NCBI GenBank assembly: GCA_016803235.1
Contig: JADCLI010000049.1
Coordinates: 1 to 42,536, forward strand
Origin: Pimelobacter simplex
GTDB lineage: Bacteria; Actinomycetota; Actinomycetes; Propionibacteriales; Nocardioidaceae
Reading direction: 5' to 3'
DNA length: 42,536 bases
Below the pieces are notes generated by a model. The model was not told the DNA's origin and made no database searches. It worked only from the letters and a program-made list of their open reading frames with translations. The translations under genes and the position numbers were made by a program. Of the stretch, positions 37,901 through 42,536 are shown in pieces (the stretch's first letter is position 1; the number at the start of each line of letters is the position of its first letter).

Positions 37901-39027
37901 GCGTGCAGGCCACCATGACGACCACGGCGCCCACCGCCCCCGGCAAGCTCGGGGACGCGCTGGAGCCTGCCGTCATCCAGACCTACCTCGGTGAGCTCGA
38001 CACCTGGCTGCGGGTACGCCGCTCCGAGCTCGACGAGCTCGACCAGGCCGCCCTGGCGGTGGGACGTGGGGGAGAGCTGGCGGGCGACATGTCGCTGGCG
38101 CTGGCGCTGTGGAAGGCGATCGCGGACCGCTACCAGCTCGTCTTCGCGACCTGGGACGGCGGCCGGGTGCTGCAGCAGGAGCGGGAGCGGATCTCGGCGC
38201 TGATCTGGGGCCGGCTCGACGGCGCCAGCGAGCTGCCGGGCGGCCTCGCCGTCTCGCTGCCCGAGGCCGGGCGGCTGTGCGACGCGCTGACCGGTCAGCT
38301 GCGCAGCCGGCTGGCGCTGGTGCCCGGTGCCGACGCACAGGCGGCGCGGATCCGGGAGCTGCGGGCGCAGCTGGAGCGGATCCGCGACCAGGTCGGGCTG
38401 GAGCCCGCGCTGACCCGCGACGCGGCGGTCCACCGGCTGGCCGAGCTGATGTCGCGGCTCGAGGGCGTCACCGCGAAGGCCGAGCGCGGAGGAGACGTCG
38501 GCGGCATGCTCGGCCCGCTCGAGGTCGAGGCGACCACCTTCGAGCGCGACCTCATCGTCGGCAACGCCCGTCGCCGCGACGCCCGCGACCAGGTGATCTC
38601 CGCCCGCGAGCTGCGCACCGACCTTGCGGCGCGCGAGGCCGCGCTGCAGAAGCTGGCCGAGACCTGTGTCGCGACGGTCGACCCCGCGCCGCGGTACGCC
38701 GTCCCCGACGTCGACGCGCTCGGCCCGGTGCCGGTGACCCCGGACGCCATCGGCCCCTACCTCGAGCGGCTCGACCGCGTCTCGCAGGCGCTCGAGATCG
38801 CCCAGCACGCCTACGCCGCGGCGCTCGAGGAGCACGCCCAGCTCGTCGCGTTGCTCGACGCCTACGTCGCCAAGGCCCGTGCTGCCGCGGTGGCCGACCA
38901 CCCCGACCTCGTCGCGAGCGAGCAGTCCGCCCGCGGGCTGCTCGAGCGCCGACCGACGCCGATGGCGGTCGCGAAGCAGCTCGTCACGACGTACCAGACC
39001 TGGCTGATCAAGGAGACGACGCCATGA
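37897..39027 (+). CDS. Helical protein of unknown function between glnH and pknG
   Basis: The 376-residue product starts at GTG 37897, overlapping the glnH stop by four bases, and overlaps pknG by four bases (ATGA). It lacks a signal peptide or membrane span. Long charged helices dominate: TYLGELDTWLRVRRSELDELDQAALAVG, IRELRAQLERIRDQVGLEP, ARELRTDLAAREAALQKLAETC, and ALEEHAQLVALLDAYVAKARAA. This implies coiled coils. I recognise no domain. The mycobacterial glnX-glnH-pknG order that I recall has no gene in this place, so this may be an actinobacterial-lineage-specific scaffold or regulator of PknG. Confidence 0.82.
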   Translation: MSVQATMTTTAPTAPGKLGDALEPAVIQTYLGELDTWLRVRRSELDELDQAALAVGRGGELAGDMSLALALWKAIADRYQLVFATWDGGRVLQQERERISALIWGRLDGASELPGGLAVSLPEAGRLCDALTGQLRSRLALVPGADAQAARIRELRAQLERIRDQVGLEPALTRDAAVHRLAELMSRLEGVTAKAERGGDVGGMLGPLEVEATTFERDLIVGNARRRDARDQVISARELRTDLAAREAALQKLAETCVATVDPAPRYAVPDVDALGPVPVTPDAIGPYLERLDRVSQALEIAQHAYAAALEEHAQLVALLDAYVAKARAAAVADHPDLVASEQSARGLLERRPTPMAVAKQLVTTYQTWLIKETTP

Positions 39028-41438
39028 GCGCAGGTGCCTGCACCCAACCCGGCTGCACGGGCAGCATCGTCGACGGCTACTGCGACGTCTGCGGCATGCC
39101 CGGCGAGGGCGGCACGGCCACGCCCGCGGCCGCCTCGCCCATCGGCGACTCCGGCACGGTCAAGGCCCCGATCGCCGCCGCGGTCGCCGGCAACCCGGCC
39201 AGCGTCGCCGCCTCCACCTGCCAGCAGCCCGGCTGCACCGGCACGATCCTCGACGGCTACTGCGACGTCTGCGGTACGCCGGCCGTCCCCGGAGCGAGGG
39301 TCGCCGAGGCGTCCGCGCTGGCCGAGTCGCCACCGCTCTCGGGTCGCGAGGGCACCTCCGCCACCGCGGCCAGCCGGGTCCAGTCCGCGGCGATCGGCTC
39401 CAAGCGGGCCGGCGCGGCGGGCAGCACCTCGACGCGGCGCACCCGCACCGGGTCGCAGCGGATGCGCGCCGCCAGGATCGGCGCCGGCCTGACCGTCGTA
39501 CCCCCTGCGCCGCCGGTGGACGCCGCCAAGGCGATCATGGCCAACCCGCAGGTGCCCGAGGACAAGCGCAGCTGCGCCAAGTGCGGCAACGCCGTCGGCC
39601 GCAGCATCGACGGCCAGCCCGGGCGCAGCGAGGGCTTCTGCCCCAACTGCGGCCAGCAGTTCTCGTTCACCCCCAAGCTGCAGCAGGGGGACCTGGTCGC
39701 CGGCCAGTACGAGGTCGCGGGCGCCCTCGCCCACGGCGGCCTCGGCTGGATCTACCTGGCCCGCGACCGCAACGTGTCCAACCGCTGGGTCGTGCTCAAG
39801 GGCCTGCTCAACTCCGGCGACCCCGACGCGCTCGCCGCGGCGATCGCCGAGCAGCAGTTCCTCGCCCAGGTCGAGCACCCGCTGATCGTCGAGATCTACA
39901 ACTTCGTGACCCACGAAGGCGCCGGCTACATCGTCATGGAGTACGTCGGCGGCAAGTCGCTCAAGCAGATCCTCAAGCAGCGGATGTCGGCCAACAACGG
40001 CGCCTACGACCCGCTGCCGGTCGACCAGGCGCTGGCCTACATCCTCGAGCTGCTGCCGGCCTTCCAGTACCTCCACGACCTCGGCCTGGTCTACTGCGAC
40101 TTCAAGCCCGACAACATGATCCAGGTCGGCGACGCGATGAAGCTGATCGACCTGGGCGGCGTGCGCCGCATCGACGACGAGGAGTCGGCGATCTACGGCA
40201 CGGTCGGCTACCAGGCGCCCGAGGTGGCCGAGGTCGGTCCGTCGGTGGCCTCGGACATCTACACGATCGGACGCACCCTGGTCGTGCTGTGCATGGAGTT
40301 CCGCGGCTACCAGGGGACCTACCTGCACAGCCTGCCGCCGGTCGACGCGACCCCGCTGTTCCAGCAGTACGACTCTCTCTACCAGCTGATCGCCAAGTGC
40401 TGCGCGCCCGACCCGGCCGACCGGTTCGCCTCCGTCGACGAGATGCGCACCCAGGTCCTGGGCGTGCTGCGCGAGGTCGTGGCCCGCAAGCGGCAGGGTA
40501 CGGCGACGACGTCGGCCGCCTCGGTGCTCTTCGAGTCGCCCGCGACGGCACGCCCGATCACCGACTGGAGCCAGCTGCCGGACCTTCGCACGGACACCAC
40601 CGACGCGCAGTACGGGTGGCTGAGCACGATCGCCGACGAGGAGCCGAAGCAGCGGCTCAAGGACCTCGAGTCCGCGCCCGAGGACACCGCCGAGGTGTGG
40701 CTGGCCCGGGCCCAGGCCGCCCTCGCGCTGGGCGACCCGGTCCTGGCGAGGAGCCACGCGCAGAGGCTGCTCACCGACGACCCGTGGGAGTGGCGGGCGC
40801 TGTGGATCGAGGGTCTCGCCGCCGTCCAGGCGGGGGACTGGGAGACCGCCAAGGCGTCGTTCAACGCCGTCTACCAGCAGGTGCCCGGCGAGCTCGCCCC
40901 GAAGCTGGCGCTCGCCTTCGCGTGCGAGCGTGGCGGGCTGCCCGAGGTGGCCGAGGGGCTCTACCTGGTGTGCGCGTCCACCGACGCCGCCTACGTCCCG
41001 CCGGCCGCGTTCGGCATGGCCCGGGTCCGCGCCGACCGGAAGGACGTGGCGGGCGCCGTGGCCGCGCTCGACCTGGTGCCGACGACCAGCCGGGGCTACA
41101 CCGAGAGCCGCCAGCAGCGCGCCGAGGTGCTGTTGTCGGGCAGCTCGGCCGACATCGCCGTCCTCGACCAGGCGATGCGCACCATCGACGCCTCGAGCGT
41201 CGACCAGCAGACCCGGCAGCGGTTCACCGTGCGGATCCTCACCGAGGCGCTGCCCGTCGTCTCCAACGGCACGGCGCCGGCCGGCGCGCGGATCGGCGCC
41301 GTGGAGGCGACCGAGGCCGGCGTGCGCGACGGGATCGAGAACGCCCTGCGGATGCTCGCCCGCGACGCCGTCGACCTCAAGGAGCGGGTCGCCCTGGTCA
41401 ACCAGGCCAACGCCGTCCGGAACTGGAGCCTCACGTGA
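39024..41438 (+). CDS. pknG: Serine/threonine protein kinase G with added N-terminal zinc ribbons
   Basis: The protein has 804 residues. The N-terminus holds two copies of a four-Cys motif: Cys6-Cys11-Cys20-Cys23 (CTQPGC and GYCDVCG) and Cys66-Cys71-Cys80-Cys83. A rubredoxin-like pair follows (CAKC 184-187, CPNC 206-209), as in mycobacterial PknG. The kinase domain starts near 223, with Gly-rich loop ALAHGGLGW, ATP-binding Lys259 (VVLKG), catalytic Asp359 in YCDFKPDN, and Asp376 in IDLGG instead of DFG, also a PknG trait. A TPR region occupies ~530-750. Mycobacterial PknG phosphorylates GarA/OdhI to control 2-oxoglutarate dehydrogenase and glutamate metabolism. It overlaps both neighbours by four bases. 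Confidence 0.96.
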   Translation: MSAGACTQPGCTGSIVDGYCDVCGMPGEGGTATPAAASPIGDSGTVKAPIAAAVAGNPASVAASTCQQPGCTGTILDGYCDVCGTPAVPGARVAEASALAESPPLSGREGTSATAASRVQSAAIGSKRAGAAGSTSTRRTRTGSQRMRAARIGAGLTVVPPAPPVDAAKAIMANPQVPEDKRSCAKCGNAVGRSIDGQPGRSEGFCPNCGQQFSFTPKLQQGDLVAGQYEVAGALAHGGLGWIYLARDRNVSNRWVVLKGLLNSGDPDALAAAIAEQQFLAQVEHPLIVEIYNFVTHEGAGYIVMEYVGGKSLKQILKQRMSANNGAYDPLPVDQALAYILELLPAFQYLHDLGLVYCDFKPDNMIQVGDAMKLIDLGGVRRIDDEESAIYGTVGYQAPEVAEVGPSVASDIYTIGRTLVVLCMEFRGYQGTYLHSLPPVDATPLFQQYDSLYQLIAKCCAPDPADRFASVDEMRTQVLGVLREVVARKRQGTATTSAASVLFESPATARPITDWSQLPDLRTDTTDAQYGWLSTIADEEPKQRLKDLESAPEDTAEVWLARAQAALALGDPVLARSHAQRLLTDDPWEWRALWIEGLAAVQAGDWETAKASFNAVYQQVPGELAPKLALAFACERGGLPEVAEGLYLVCASTDAAYVPPAAFGMARVRADRKDVAGAVAALDLVPTTSRGYTESRQQRAEVLLSGSSADIAVLDQAMRTIDASSVDQQTRQRFTVRILTEALPVVSNGTAPAGARIGAVEATEAGVRDGIENALRMLARDAVDLKERVALVNQANAVRNWSLT

Positions 41439-42536
41439 ACTGCCCCTCCTGCCAGGCGGTGCTCGCCCCGGGCGCGCGCTTCTGCGAGAACTGTGGCGCG
41501 CAGCTCGGCGCGGCGGACGCCGTACCCGCGCCGGCGGCGGTGGCGTCCGCCGACCACCCGCTCGGCGACGCGCCCATCAGTGCGCCGACCCGCAAGCCCG
41601 TGGGCTCCCTGCCCGACCCGCCGGCCCCGGCCGGCCGGCGGCCGTGCGCCGAGTGCGGGGGCGAGGTCGGCCCCGACCTCTACTGCCTGGAGTGCGGCAC
41701 CAAGGCGCCCAGCGAGCGCGACCACTTCCGCGAGCAGCCGGCCGCCTGGGTCGCCGGTGTGTGCGACAAGGCGATCGGCAAGAACCGCAACGAGGACGCG
41801 ATGGCGCTGCTGGCCGGACCGCAGCCGGGCGGTCAGCCGGGCTCGCGTGCCGTGCTCGTCGTGCTCGACGGCGTCTCCAACTCGGTCGACTCCGACGTCG
41901 CCTCGCTGGCCGGGGCCCGCGCTGCCCGCGAGGTGCTGCGGACCCCGTTGCCGGCCGGCATGGGGACGCCGGACAGCCGCGACTCGGCCGTGCGCAAGGT
42001 GCTCACCGACGCGGCCGCGGCGGCCAACACCGCCGTCGTCGCGGTCACCGACCCCGACTCGACCAATCCCGCCTCGGCGACCTTCACCGTCGCCGTGCTC
42101 GAGGGCCGCCGGATCAGCTGGGCCAACATCGGCGACTCGCGGTCCTACTGGCTCCCCGACGCCGGCACGCCGGTGCAGCTCTCGGTCGACGACTCCGTGG
42201 CCCAGGCGCAGATCGCGTCCGGCGTGCCCCGCGAGGTAGCGGAGACCGGTCCACAGGCACACGCGATCACGAAGTGGCTGGGCCGCGACTCCGAGGACTT
42301 CACGCCGACCGTCGGCGCCATCGACGTGGCCGAGTCCGGCTGGCTGCTGGCCTGCTCCGACGGCCTGTGGAACTACGCCTCGACGCCGGAGGCGCTGCGT
42401 GAGCAGGTCCGCGCCGCCGGGTCCACCGACCCGGCGACGATCGCGCTCGCCCTCGTCGCCTTCGCCAACGCCGCCGGCGGGCACGACAACATCACGGCCG
42501 CCCTGGCCCGGGTGGACCTGTCCCCGCCCGCGCCGC
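41435..42536 (+). CDS. PP2C-type Ser/Thr phosphatase with N-terminal zinc ribbons (cut by window edge)
   Basis: The reading frame starts at GTG 41435, overlaps the pknG stop by four bases, and remains open at the end of the window (367 codons seen). Two zinc-ribbon Cys pairs come first: CPSC (3-6) with CENC (17-20), then CAEC (71-74) with CLEC (84-87). The PP2C domain from ~100 has KNRNEDAMALL, VVLDGVSNS, ANIGDSRSYW, ACSDGLWNY and GGHDNITAAL, the metal-binding Asp motifs of PPM/PP2C enzymes. It would remove phosphates from Ser/Thr, probably from PknG or its substrates (inference from tight coupling). Another gene of the operon may follow. Confidence 0.93.
   Translation, partial: MNCPSCQAVLAPGARFCENCGAQLGAADAVPAPAAVASADHPLGDAPISAPTRKPVGSLPDPPAPAGRRPCAECGGEVGPDLYCLECGTKAPSERDHFREQPAAWVAGVCDKAIGKNRNEDAMALLAGPQPGGQPGSRAVLVVLDGVSNSVDSDVASLAGARAAREVLRTPLPAGMGTPDSRDSAVRKVLTDAAAAANTAVVAVTDPDSTNPASATFTVAVLEGRRISWANIGDSRSYWLPDAGTPVQLSVDDSVAQAQIASGVPREVAETGPQAHAITKWLGRDSEDFTPTVGAIDVAESGWLLACSDGLWNYASTPEALREQVRAAGSTDPATIALALVAFANAAGGHDNITAALARVDLSPPAP

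Noticed and set aside
1..42536. Search for CRISPR arrays, tRNA, rRNA, IS ends and phage genes
   Set aside because: No regular repeat-spacer pattern, no tRNA cloverleaf or CCA end, no transposase or integrase frames were found by eye.

Overview
The window is very GC-rich, with third codon positions almost always G or C, many GTG starts and many genes that seem to begin at the 5' end of their mRNA. Gene content (ilvD, attenuated ilvBNC, two-ACT-type serA, a PknG/GlnX/GlnH set) points to a high-GC actinobacterium. I infer Nocardioides or a close relative, without a database search. No tRNA, rRNA, CRISPR array, insertion sequence or prophage is visible. No gene-free stretch exceeds 300 bases.

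Region 1 (1-7602): three tandem minus-strand paralogues of a secreted propeller-like protein, the last cut by the window edge. A divergent LuxR-type ATPase regulator and a small monooxygenase-fold protein follow. The two distal paralogues carry the same two-box promoter-like element with an identical 12-nt spacer. Region 2 (7758-14457): a plus-strand run of a BNR-repeat protein, an SRPBCC protein, ilvD, a PNPOx-fold protein with an extra C-terminal domain, an exported protein of unknown function, a GNAT acetyltransferase and a VOC protein. Region 3 (14492-17353): a LysR regulator divergent from an exported SurE-type nucleotidase that has a KstR-like operator and a possible 3' frameshift, then a CHAD protein.

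Region 4 (17354-21120): ilvBNC behind a leader that encodes a 13-residue peptide with Leu-Leu-Leu-Val and ends in an intrinsic terminator, so classical attenuation by branched-chain amino acids is likely. A strong hairpin closes the operon. Together with ilvD at 9366 this supplies most of the common Ile/Val pathway. Region 5 (21146-32189): VOC protein, small EamA transporter, large exported PKD protein, two-gene ABC exporter, FrnE-like DsbA protein, MaoC-like hydratase, serA, and a divergent MocR regulator/YczE membrane protein pair with repeated ATTGG boxes between them.

Region 6 (32285-42536) is the most interesting: telA, a small unknown gene, a CbxX/CfqX AAA+ ATPase, a GlnX-like membrane sensor, a GlnH-like lipoprotein, a second unknown gene, pknG and a PP2C phosphatase that runs off the window. 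From the second gene on, every junction is a 1-4 base stop/start overlap. Mycobacteria use GlnH-GlnX-PknG to sense amino acids and set central carbon/nitrogen metabolism. Here that module appears physically and translationally tied to a TelA protein, an AAA+ ATPase and a dedicated phosphatase, which suggests a larger signalling complex.
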